A stretch of DNA of 64,000 nucleotides. Source: Brachynemurus nebulosus (taxonomy: Eukaryota; Arthropoda; Insecta; Neuroptera; Myrmeleontidae). Position 1 is the stretch's first letter. Every line of letters starts with the position of its first letter. The notes under the pieces were generated by a model. The model searched no databases. It worked only from the letters and a program-made list of their open reading frames with translations, and was not told the DNA's origin. A program made the position numbers and the translations under genes. Positions 24,543 to 33,698 of this stretch are shown here, piece after piece. Location of the stretch: positions 6,956,204 to 7,020,203 of the forward strand of contig JAPWDM010000021.1 of the NCBI GenBank assembly GCA_035578155.1. Direction: 5' to 3'.

Positions 24543-25411
24543 AACATACAGTTTCCAAATCTTTGACCAAAAATTAAGAATTTATTTTTTCACAGATTTT
24601 TGAGCATTCTTCTCTATGGTTAATACAAACCATACACTCAATAAATTATTTATTATTCAAAAAGCACCACTTCGATTTTGATGAAATTGGGTGTTCTGTA
24701 AGTATCTAAGATAAACAATATTTTGCATTTTAAGTATATTAGAATCACGCTAAAAAATAAAATGTATTTTTTATTCAATTATTTTAAACTTTTAAAATTT
24801 CCGGAAAAATATCCAAGAGATATAGAGAGCGTTTCAAAATCACAAAAAATGTGTACAAAAGTAAATATTGCCGCTCTTCATAAAAATGATCAGAATTACA
24901 TATCAGAGACGGTGTTTCAAGAAGTAGGGTTAATCGGGGTAATTGTGAATCGGGTTAATTGTGAACGGCGTTTATAATTTCTAAAATAACATTGATATTA
25001 TTAAAAATCAACTCTTACAATTAATATAATTAAGCATTAGTATTTTTCTTTTTACTTTGAAAAAACCCTTGCAAAATTTTATGTACCTTACTTCGACCAA
25101 TCCACAAAAAATTTTTTTTAATTCATTTTCTTTTTTTACAAGATAAAAAATGGTTAAAAGTACTTCTAATGAAGTGATCTAATACCTGAGAGGGTTCCTT
25201 ATTAATTGCTAAAGAAATTGGACAATTTATTACCAATTCACATTACTCCATGATTTTAAAATTGTGGGGTAATTGTGAACGTCATTCACAAATGCCCCCA
25301 TTCGGTCAAAAATTTCAGTAATGTTCTTTTCAGAGTCGAAAATGTTGATGAAGATGATCGTGACATTATTGTACAAGTTTTCGTTATACAAACAATACAA
25401 AAACAGAGCGA
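24543..25411. other. AT-rich DNA with GTAATTGTGAAYSG direct repeats, no gene
   Basis: GGGGTAATTGTGAATCGG and GGGTTAATTGTGAACGGC are tandem at about 24,937-24,973, and GGGGTAATTGTGAACG recurs at about 25,265 in the same orientation. GCACCACTTCGATTTTGATG at about 24,664 resembles a common insect repeat phrase. No supported coding region. Confidence 0.4.
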
Positions 25412-25921
25412 TATGAGTAGGTAACCAAAGCGGATACTGCAGCATGCGGATTCTGTAGCACACTGCGCGTCAAAACTATAGACCCCCATAAGGGGTGGCC
25501 GATTAATTTTGTGTCGTACTGTACCTGGTTTTATCAGACTTCCGGTGGCTAATTGATCTGTAGTTATTATCAGCGTGCAATAAGCCGTTGTTGTTTGGTT
25601 GAGTTAATTGGTCTGTGTGTGGGGGTTTTTTTATGTTCATTAAAGTTAATTGGCTAGTTTTTTGAACGTTGCGCGCTCATTAATGTTAATTGGTGCTGAT
25701 AAGACATTCCGGACTTCGGAATTGTGATATCAGCTATTTTTAGAATTATTGTCCGCATGCATGTTATAACTTGTTAGCAGAACGTTTAATCGGAAATCAG
25801 TTTCTATTTTTAGTACACACGTTAAGACTTGTTATGAGAGGCCGGGTTCGGAAATCTGCTTCTACTTTTAGCATATAACAATTGTTTGCAAACGCCCACA
25901 ATCGAGAAATCTGTTTCTACA
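25412..25921. repeat. 0.5-kb LTR-like repeat, left copy
   Basis: Starts at AGTAGGTAACCAAAGCGGAT and matches 29,317-29,844 in direct orientation. Shared blocks include TGCAGCATGCGGATTCTG, GGTGGCCGATTAATTTTGTG, GACATTCCGGACTTCGGAA and GAGAAATCTGTTTCTA. Three GAAATCTGYTTCTAY sub-repeats lie near its right end. No clear TG...CA ends, primer-binding site or gag/pol between the copies, so LTR status is not proven. Confidence 0.6.
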
Positions 25922-26559
25922 ACGCCGCCAGCTCTAGGTATTTTTCCATACTTTCATTCGTTATACAAAGTGTGCATTTAAACAGGCCGAAGTTAATGTA
26001 TGCATGCTGTATCGCTATAAAAAATAAATTTATTGTATGTTCGGGGTATACATACATATTAATTTTATCCGCAGATAAGAATAAAAATAATTTTATAACA
26101 AAAAAAATTAAACGAGATAAGTATTATGCCTATTTATATAAGATGTAAGTTTAGGCTTTACGCTTTGTCTAGCAGTATAATAAATAAATAGTGTTCATTG
26201 GTTTGTGCTATCAACATATCTTGAGAACTTTAAGTTGCTTTAAATACTAAATTTATTAATAATATTTTGAATCGAGATATCCAATTGAATATATGAATAT
26301 TATCAAAAAAGTTACACAAATTAAGCATATTTAGGTAGAACAGTCTTAGTAATTTATAATCTAATGTTCTTAGTGGTATAAACAACAAATTATTAAAAAA
26401 TTGTAGCCCCCCAGCCTAGTGCGGTGGGTAGTGGGTGGCTGTGGCGGGCCGTGGTAGGTGGTAGTGGTGGTGGAAATAGAGCAACTTATGGGGACACTAT
26501 TCGCTGAATGAAATAAATACTCGTCCAGCCTCAACTTCAGCTTAAACAACCAAAAAACA
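25922..26559. other. Non-coding DNA with a G-rich patch at about 26,405-26,490
   Basis: AT-rich until about 26,400, then an abrupt GC-rich segment of GTGG/GGTGG repeats (GGTGGTAGTGGTGGTGG) before the broken ORF at 26,560. The patch may be the 5' region of the same unidentified element. Confidence 0.4.
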
Positions 26560-27024
26560 ATGTCATCCTCATCATCATCGTCAGCCTACTGGAAACGTTT
26601 ACAAGTATTTTCAAGCGAATTGGATAAATTACACAAACGAATTGACACATATGAAAAAAATGGTTGATGCAATTATGAAAATTCAAAATTTGGACCTATC
26701 ATCTGAACCGATGGATTTTGAGGAAACAGATATGCCAATTGTTGAATTTTTCGAAAAAGAGCTAACGTTAATAAACGAGCTGACTCTGAGCACGTTTTTG
26801 CAAATCTATAAATACATCTATTTGAATGTGTTGAAAAGTTATGGTGCAAAAATCATACGTCGCGCATGGATTTGGTTACCGGCTGACTATCAAAAAATAT
26901 TTCAAGATTGTGAACCATGCTTTGAGCACTACAATCGACCGTGGCAGCAAGATCATGTTGATGGTGTTGATCATGAACAGATTTCTCAATTCTGGACGCT
27001 TGGAAACTATTTGTCAATTAACTA
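26560..27024 (+). pseudogene. Unrecognised broken ORF starting with a serine run
   Basis: ATG 26,560 opens a frame with seven serines, then AYWKRLQVFSSELDKLHKRI, and stops at TGA about 26,668. The neighbouring frame takes over at the A7 run near 26,650 and continues to the stop at 27,022-27,024 (MVDAIMKIQNLDLSSEPMDF, FFEKELTLINELTLSTFLQI, RRAWIWLPADYQKIFQDCEP). Removing one A from the run would join the frames into about 150 aa, so a single-base insertion probably broke it. I recognise no domain. Position between LTR-like repeats suggests a transposon protein, but this is inference. Confidence 0.45.
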
Positions 27025-27348
27025 AAGTTCCTGCCAACACTTAACAAATACTAAACCCAAATGCTATTAAGTTGATGATCTGTTTCTCAATATTATGGCG
27101 AGTTGAGTTGGAAATACATTCTATTGATTAAAATTGATTAGCTCATGAATGAATAGTTATACACAAAATATGGAAGTACCAATTTACATAGTTCATTTTT
27201 AAGTAGCCCCGCTACAACCAAGAGCAATACTTGCTCCCAAATATTGACCCATTTATTGATCTAAATTCGAATTTTATTGGAACAAGCTATATTTACTATA
27301 TAGACCCTGTATTTTGTGAAGAACATATATACTTTGTAAACACCGGTA
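27025..27348. other. AT-rich spacer, nothing recognised
   Basis: Contains the small palindrome GTAGCCCCGCTAC at about 27,205, echoed by TTGTAGCCCCCC at about 26,399; possibly short ends of the unidentified element. No gene. Confidence 0.3.
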
Positions 27349-27802
27349 TATTATTATTATTATTATTGTAGACTTTTACGCCAACCTGGCGCTCACTACT
27401 CAGTTGGACAGTACTGGGTAACATTCACCTATACCGGCATTATGCAAGGTATTAGGCTCTGTGGAAGGGTAATGTGCCAAAGCAATCCGTAAAAGTACCG
27501 TAGTACATTCACGGATGGGTTTGTCACATCACTCCTTATATTGTTGTTATTGTTGCTCGAAACGAGGTCTTATGTGTCTATTTTGGTGTACACTGGGTCG
27601 TACGGCGAGAATTTTGTGGGAGCGTAGATGTTGGCTCAACGACAGACGGCTGTGAAAGCGTAGTTCGTTTTCGTGTCCTCAGAGAATAGGTAGGATTAGG
27701 GACAGAGGGAAGGGAAAGGACTGTTTGTGTTTGTGTGTGTGTTCGTGTATGTGTGTGGATGTGTCGTTCTATTTTACGTTTCTTGGTGTAAATGTGTTCT
27801 GG
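27349..27802 (-). mobile_element. 5'-truncated short LINE copy 1 with (TAA)n tail
   Basis: Read on the minus strand, the element ends in CGCCAGGTTGGCGTAAAAGT-C followed by (TAA)n (27,349-27,370 on plus as TTA repeats). Upstream is a conserved 3' region (GTGAATGTTACCCAGTACTG; GCACATTACCCTTCCACAGA), then a stretch matching the ORF1-like part of copy 3, now with stops. Its 5' end stops exactly where the TTA tail of copy 2 begins. Confidence 0.7.
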
Positions 27803-28045
27803 TTATTATTATTATAGGCTTTTACGCCAACCTGGCGCTCACTACTCAGTAGGACAGTACTGGGTAACATTCACCTATACCGGCATTATGCAAGGTATTA
27901 GGCTCTGTGGAAGGGTAATGTGCCAAACCAATCCGTAAAAGTGCCGTAGTACATTCACGGACGGGTTTGTCACATCACTCCCTGTATTGTTGTTATTGCT
28001 ACTTGAAACGAGGTGTTATTCGTCTATTTTGGTGTACACTGGGTC

Positions 28046-28046
<1 letters not shown>
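27803..28046 (-). mobile_element. 5'-truncated short LINE copy 2 with (TAA)n tail
   Basis: Same 3' module as copy 1, only about 230 bp long. The tail is the short TTATTATTATTATA at 27,803-27,816. The 5' end is at ACTGGGTCG (28,046), directly followed by the long TTA tract of copy 3. Confidence 0.7.
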
Positions 28047-28103
<57 letters not shown>

Positions 28104-28139
28104 TATTATTATTATTATTATTACTATTATTATTATTAT
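28047..28139. repeat. (TTA)n microsatellite, LINE tail
   Basis: About 30 TTA units with two interruptions (TATATTATT near 28,101 and TTACTATT near 28,122). It is the minus-strand (TAA)n tail of copy 3. Poly-Tyr, poly-Leu and poly-Ile ORFs through it are artefacts. Confidence 0.95.
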
Positions 28140-28803
28140 AGACTTTTACGCCAACCTGGCGCTCACTACTCAGTAGGACAGTACTGGGTAACATTCACCT
28201 ATACCGGCATTATGCAAGGTATTAGACTCTGTGGAAGGGTAATGTGCCAAACCAATCCGTAAAAGTACCGTAGTACATTCACGGACGGGTCTGTCACATC
28301 ACTCCTTATATTGTTGTTGTTGTTGCTTGAAACGAGGTGTTATGCGTCTATTTTGGTGTACACTGGTTCGTGCGACGAGACTTTTGTGGGAGCGTAGATG
28401 TTGGCTCAATGACAGACGGCTGTGAATGCCTAGTTCGTTTTCGTGTCCTCAGAGAATAGGTAGGATTAGGGACAGAGGGAAGGGAAAGGACTGTTTGTGT
28501 TTGTGTGTGTGTTCGTGTATGTGTGTGGATGTGTCGTTCTATTTTTCGTTTCTTGGTATAAATGTGTTCTGGTTCATCAAATTGCTCATTAAGATCGGGT
28601 GTTCCTGGAATTGCGCGTTTAGATGGTACAGAGGTTGACGGACCTTGTGTGTTATTGAGTTGGGGGGGATTGTGCACCAGAGCGGTAACAGTGACAGTGC
28701 GGCAGTTGGTCGATCCTCCCTCTCCATCAGACGAATCTGGATCTGTATGTGTGTTAGGTGTTTGTGTTTCAGTGTTAGCGTATTGTGTGTTTATGTATGT
28801 GTG

Positions 28804-28805
<2 letters not shown>
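28140..28805 (-). mobile_element. Short non-autonomous LINE copy 3 (ORF1 N-terminal region fused to 3' end)
   Basis: Full version of the short family: about 665 bp from the (TAA)n tail to the next TTA tract at 28,806. The 3' 200 bp matches copies 1 and 2; the 5' 450 bp encodes an ORF1-like N-terminus. No RNA-binding, endonuclease or RT part. (TAA)n tails are a hallmark of I-type LINEs, so an internally deleted I-like element is the best reading. Confidence 0.6.
28348..28805 (-). pseudogene. ORF1-like N-terminal fragment (Thr/Pro/Ser-rich)
   Basis: The minus strand is open from the TTA tract at 28,805 to the stop at 28,348, about 150 codons. Composition is low-complexity: QHTYINTQY, then TDPDSSDGEGG, ALVHNPPQLNNTQGPSTS, a basic TKKRKIERHIHTHTRTHTQT and SLRTRKRTRHSQPSVIEPTS. 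There is no start codon at the 5' edge, so it is truncated. It matches the fragment at 31,813-32,072. A disordered, basic N-terminal segment would suit a LINE ORF1 (gag-like) protein, but no zinc knuckle is present here. Confidence 0.5.

Positions 28806-28874
<69 letters not shown>
28806..28874. repeat. (TTA)n microsatellite
   Basis: 23 uninterrupted TTA units at the 5' edge of LINE copy 3; probably the tail of a further copy whose body is lost. Confidence 0.95.
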
Positions 28875-29316
28875 TTGGAATTGCCGTTCACAATTGCCCT
28901 TTGTTTAATCCAAGTTACCCATACCTCAAATTTATACAAAAAGTGAAGGTTAAATAAAAATAACAAAAATTGTAGGAACAAATTTATGGTAAGCTAAAAA
29001 TGGTATTCTAATGATATTTTGTCATTTTATTATATAAAAATTAAAAAAATTATATAATTTTCACACAAAAACAAGGAAAATGAGACTTTTTCAAGGAAAT
29101 ACATTTAGCTTACATGAATAAAAACCAACAATCTATCAGGCCTAACACTTTAAATAAAATAAAAATGGTTGAAAAAAAAAACAATGAGTTTGTGTTAATC
29201 CTACTGCTTTTGGACGCCCACAGAGTCATTGAACACAAGTAATTTTTCTGTTTTGTAAGTTACTATTGGGTAAAGGAGCATAGCAATGATCTCGTAGATT
29301 GATACACAAAGCATAT
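28875..29316. other. AT-rich spacer, nothing recognised
   Basis: No coding or repeat structure identified between the TTA tract and the right LTR-like copy. Confidence 0.35.
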
Positions 29317-29844
29317 CAGTAGGTAACCAAAGCGGATACTGCAGCATGCGGATTCTGCAGCACACTGCGCGTCAAAAGTATAGACCCCTATAATGGGTGG
29401 CCGATTAATTTTGTGTCGTACTGTACTTGGTTTTATCAGACTTCCGGCGGCTAATTGGTGTGTAGTTATTATCAGCGTGCGATAAGCCGTTGTTGTTTGT
29501 TGAGTCGGTTAATTGGTATGTGCGTTGTGCGATAAGCCCGTTGTTGTTTGGTTGAGTTAATTGGTCTGTGTGTGGGGGTTTTTATGTTCATTAAAGTTAT
29601 TTGGCTAGTTTTTTGAACGTTGCGAGCTAGTTTTTTGAAAGTTAATTGGTTCTGATAAGACATTCCGGACTTCGGAAATGTGATATGATAAATATTTTTT
29701 AGAACCCAATTAGGTTAATTGGCATAAGCGCGGGATGTTGATAACCTTTTGATCTCGCCGCATTGGAATTTTAGTTAGTTGGCTCATAGCTATCTTTAGC
29801 ATAAAGTTGAGAAATCTGTTTCTATATTGCCTATTGATAGTTAA
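29317..29844. repeat. 0.5-kb LTR-like repeat, right copy
   Basis: Direct-orientation partner of 25,412-25,921. It contains an extra internal duplication of GATAAGCCSGTTGTTGTTTG (about 29,480 and 29,531) and diverges more in its right third. Identity by eye is high over the first 300 bases. Confidence 0.6.
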
Positions 29845-30013
29845 GAAATATTCTTTCAATATTGCACACCTGAAATTGTATTTAGTTGAATGTGAAAAAT
29901 GAATAAAAAATTATTTTATTAATTACACATTTATTTATTTAGATTGGTATATAAATAGTTGAAATATTATAAATTTTATTATATTATAAACAATCAGTAA
30001 TACACCATGATAA

Positions 30014-31027
30014 CACAGGCCTGCAAAATTAAGGTCATAAAAAACTTTTTTAATGTTAATAGGTGATCTTTATATTTTTTTGGGTGCTAAATCCAAATTT
30101 GAATTTCATTATTTTGTATCACCCACAGTTTTGTCACATTTTGGCTATGTCAGATTTAATGAAATATGCTAATATTCTATAAGAGTGAAAAAAAATAACT
30201 TGTACAAGACAAACAGAGCTTTATTTTAACACATAAAATATATTTTTATTCCTAATACTAAGTTTTATGAAGGTTTTAAGAGTCCATGGGCTTATATTTT
30301 CTTTCTCTCTTTTCTTTGAAGCTTCGGATGTGGCTTTTTTTCTGTGTGCCGCTTGCTGACTTTCTCGGTGAAAGGACCAACAGTAATCTCCCATCATCCT
30401 GGTGTTCCAACGTTCCTGATAGCGTTTTTCCATTATCTTGATGTCCTGGTGGAAACGTTCTCCTTGTTCCTCACTGACAGCTCCTAAATTGTCCAGAAAG
30501 TAGTCTAGCTGGCTGTTTAAAAAATGAACCTTTAAGCTCGTTAAACATCCCAAATTCTTGAAGCGATTAAGTATATTAGATACAATGGTTATATTATAGT
30601 CTGGGTCTTTTTTGTTACCCAAAAACTTGTTAACAACTTCCTTGAAAGCAATCCAAGCGTCTTTCTCTTTCACTGTTATATGTAATTCAAACTCAGAGTC
30701 AAACATCATTTTTCTTATATCAGGGCCAATGAAGACGCCCTCTTGTAACTTTGCTTCTGATAAATGCGGGAACTTTGAGCAAAGATATTGGAATTATGAG
30801 ATATTATATTCATTATAAGATATTGGATCGCTGGCTTTCGCATATTTAGTATTATATTGATTGCATTAATTTTCTGAACTATTTTTTGAATATAAAGGTT
30901 TATGATGTAAAATGTAGGGGAATGGTGGGTGATACAGCAATTTTATTGTTATTTTCAGATTCAGCACACTAAAATCCATAAAAATATGGTTAAAGTATTA
31001 AAAAAGTTTTTTAGTCGTTGGCCTGTG
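30014..31027. mobile_element. TIR element with CACAGGCC ends and TAA duplication (CMC-like candidate)
   Basis: The left end CACAGGCCTGCAAAATTAAG is mirrored at the right by GGCCTGTG preceded by AAAAAAGTTTTTTAGTCGTT. Imperfect inverted similarity continues for about 130 bp, including AAAAAACTTTTTTAAT and GTATCACCCAC. TAA flanks both ends (30,011-30,013; 31,028-31,030). CAC-type termini with a 3-bp duplication fit the CACTA/Mirage/Chapaev group, but that is inference. The interior carries the minus-strand protein fragment described separately. Confidence 0.6.
30221..30791 (-). pseudogene. C-terminal part of a repeat-associated arthropod protein
   Basis: The minus-strand frame is open from just inside a TAA near 30,797 to the stop at 30,221; an internal ATG lies at 30,709. 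Recognisable segments in order: QYLCSKFPHLSEAKLQEGVF, IGPDIRKMM, AFKEVVNKFLGN, CLTSLKVHFLNSQLDYFLDN, NLGAVSEEQGERFHQDIKIM, MEKRYQERWNTRMMGDYCWS, ending in a basic tail. I recognise this as a protein family found in very many copies in arthropod genomes, usually unnamed. Its biochemical role is not known to me. Here it lies wholly within the CACAGGCC-ended element. The N-terminal part is missing, so the copy is a fragment. A DNA-transposon-encoded protein is the inference. Confidence 0.6.
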
Positions 31028-31030
31028 TAA

Positions 31031-31812
31031 TTAGAGTTCATTAGCAAATTATTGATGAATCGGTGGTGCATTTTGGATTCACAATATTTAATAACTCTAT
31101 AAGAAAAACAATATCATAATATATAAAACTAATATACTTAACATGAATAAATATATTATGTGCAGATAAGAAATACACATATGTGTAGGCATTTATTTAC
31201 CAACACATTGTTAACTGCATCATCCGCTATATAAATAAACTCGCTGAGTTTAGGCCAAGTATAATAAACCATTTGTAATTAGTACTCCAGCAATCATATA
31301 GTCTTTTATCTCAACTCAACACTCATATTCTTGCTAAAATATAGGAAACCTTAGAGATTTATACAAATAATATCATAAAAGATTTGGCAAATTGTTGGTA
31401 TGTAGTTTATTAATTCTAACCTACGAAGATTGTTAATGTTTTGGTGCCAATTTTTAATTCCTCTTAAACAATAAATAAATTACAACTCTTATAAACATAA
31501 TGACGTCATCAGCAATATTAAGGCTGATGTGAATCAAACAAAGGAAAAGCAAGACTTGATAAAACATAACAAATCCTATAAAGCTTACCCAGATATACTC
31601 AAAAAATTCACGGAAAATTGTATTTTATATTATTTAAGTGAAGATATAAGTTAATTGGTATAGTGCCCATGGTTTCTTCCATCAACAAACTCAATTTTAA
31701 AATTAATTAAATGCTAATTATTGAAAACGCGCACACATATCATTTGGGTTTTAATAAACAAGAATTTTATTTCTTTGCAATTACTAGTAAAGATATTCGC
31801 TTGAAGAGGGTG
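31031..31812. other. AT-rich spacer, nothing recognised
   Basis: No ORF with a recognised domain and no clear repeat. Confidence 0.35.
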
Positions 31813-32072
31813 ACGGACCTTGGGTGTTATTGAATTGGGGAGGATTGTGCACCAGAGCGGTAACAGTGACAGTGCGGCAGTTGTTCGATCCCCCCTCTTC
31901 ATCAGACGAATCTGGATCTGTATGTGTGTTAAGTGTTTGTCTTTCAATGTTAGTGTATTGTGTGTTTATGTAAGTGTGTTGTGTGTCTGTAAGATGAGTG
32001 TCAGTGTATTGTTCGCTCACTGTAGATGGCTCAGATGGAGTAGAAGCAGGTCTTGTGCTTTCACATATCGCA
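31813..32072 (-). pseudogene. Second ORF1-like N-terminal fragment
   Basis: The minus strand is open from the ATT tract at 32,072 toward 31,813 and matches LINE copy 3: ICESTRPASTPSEPSTVSEQ, QHTYINTQYTN, TDPDSSDEEGGSN, CRTVTVTALVHNPPQFNNTQ. It extends about 25 codons further 5' than copy 3 and ends 3' where copy 3 continues, so it is truncated on both sides. It lies head to head with the plus-strand LINE that follows. Confidence 0.5.
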
Positions 32073-32115
32073 TATTATTATTATTATTATTATTATTATT
32101 ATGTTGTATGCCGCT

Positions 32116-32162
<47 letters not shown>
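32073..32162. repeat. (ATT)n and (TAA)n tracts facing each other across 14 bp
   Basis: (ATT)10 at 32,073-32,102, then GTTGTATGCCGCTG, then (TAA)15 at 32,117-32,162. The two tracts are complementary and could pair. They form the 5' border of both the minus-strand ORF1 fragment and the plus-strand LINE. Confidence 0.9.
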
Positions 32163-32163
<1 letters not shown>

Positions 32164-33663
32164 TGGAGGGAGCACAAACTCTAAACGGGGTAACCCTCCC
32201 CCTAAAAAAGGGAATCGTCGTGGGCGTCAAGTTTTAATTGACGCCCCAAGAATGCAAGCGTCTTTTATTAAATACATTGTTATTAAGCCAAAGGAAGGTG
32301 ATTTTAGCAAAATCAGCCCCTTCCTTCTGGCAAAATTAGTTAACAGCGATATCGGCCAAGTTAAAGATGCCAAAATCTCGAGCAAAGGGTTGCTCGTGGA
32401 GGCACTCTCACCGGCATAGTCGAATAAAATACAAGGCTTAGAAAAGTTAGGGCAGTACACTGTGGAAGTCACACCTCACGGTGTCTTAAATTACTCCAGG
32501 AGAGTAATAATGCACCCCTCCCTAGCGTACTGCTCCCTAGATGAGATAGTGTTGGAGATGTCTCCACAGGGGGTCATTGAGGCCAGAAGGCTGAAGTACA
32601 ATAGGGGGAACAAACACCCAGAGTCCCCCTTAATATTACTAACATTTAACAGTACCAGTCTGCCCAAGCAAGTTGTCATCGGCCTCTTCAACAAAGTGGA
32701 CGTTCGCCCGTATATCCCCGCACCAATGAGGTGCTACCACTGTCAGAGATACGGGCACGTTTCATAGCGTTGCAGTGTTGAACAGCACGTCTGCGTGTGC
32801 GGTAAGCCGTTACACGAAGGACGACCGTGCGGCGAACCGATTAAGTGCGTCAATTGTGGTGGCAATCACTCGGCCAAATCGAGGAATTGCCCAATATTCA
32901 AACAAGAGTCAGCCATCCAAGAGCTGAGAGCTCTGGAACGACTATCATATCCAGAAGCACGGCGAAAATTGCTCGGCAATATGCCTCGTCGTTCCGCCTT
33001 GGATGGCTATGCACGCGCTGCTGCGGCCCCCGCCCCTACAGCGGCTAAAGAACGCCACGAAATTAAAGAAATAAAGGAGACAATGCGAAAGATGCAAGAG
33101 TGTATGCAATCAATGCAAGAGAGCCTATTGCGCTCAGTAGGTGTACCTTTATCTACACCCACCTTAGCCGCTGTTGTGCCAGCCAAGGCCCCTGAGGCCA
33201 AGAGGGTGATTACGACCACCCCTCAGGGACCTGTTATTAGAACTGTGACGTCTTCTCCAAAGAAGGCTTCGTCACCGCGAAAATCACCGTCAGGTAGAAG
33301 ACGTCTCAGTGAGGGGAAAAGGAGGTGGTCCAACGACGGTCCCCGAGAAAGGGACCGACCACCTCAACATCGGAGGCAGAGTCAATGCTGCCTCCACAAA
33401 CGACGGCTCCGCTGCCCCAGCAGCAAAAGGCGCCGTCCCGACCGGGCACACCTGAACGCCCGGTCACCCCCCTCCAGAGTCGCTCAATATCAACACCTGT
33501 GAGCGACTCTGATATGTCGACCGCGTCGGTGCGGCCGGGCGTTAAACGCCCTACGACCGACGCATACCCGAACACCTCAGCTACCGAATCCGACAATTCG
33601 GACGCCGAGGTGCGACAGACAAAGAAAAAGAAAGGCTGGCCAAAGGGGAAACCTAGGAAGTAG
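32163..33663 (+). pseudogene. I-like LINE ORF1 (gag-like nucleic-acid-binding protein), broken
   Basis: The frame opens after the TAA tract with a basic segment (SKRGNPPPKKGNRRGRQVLI), then an RRM/gag-like region (FIKYIVIKPKEGDFSKI to VIGLFNKVDVRPYIPAPMRC). CCHC knuckles follow: CYHCQRYGHVS-stop-RC, the CVCGKPLHEGRPC segment, and CVNCGGNHSAKSRNC. In-frame TAGs occur at 32,417-32,419 and 32,765-32,767; each could come from a C-to-T change in CAG. A frameshift near 33,300-33,340 moves the Pro/Ser/Thr-rich C-terminus to another frame, ending in KKKKGWPKGKPRK at 33,663. No ATG is certain; the 5' end is probably truncated at the microsatellite. Such proteins bind LINE RNA. It sits 35 bp upstream of ORF2. 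Confidence 0.85.
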
Positions 33664-33698
33664 CCACACTTCCTAGAGCAACCCAAGTAGTAGCAAAA

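Noticed and set aside
27967..28981. Poly-Leu, poly-Tyr and poly-Ile ORFs near 28-29 kb
   Set aside because: Translation of (TTA)n LINE tails.
25412..29844. Autonomous LTR retrotransposon
   Set aside because: No gag, protease, RT or integrase motif lies between the direct repeats; the RT in the window belongs to the non-LTR element at 33.7-37.4 kb.
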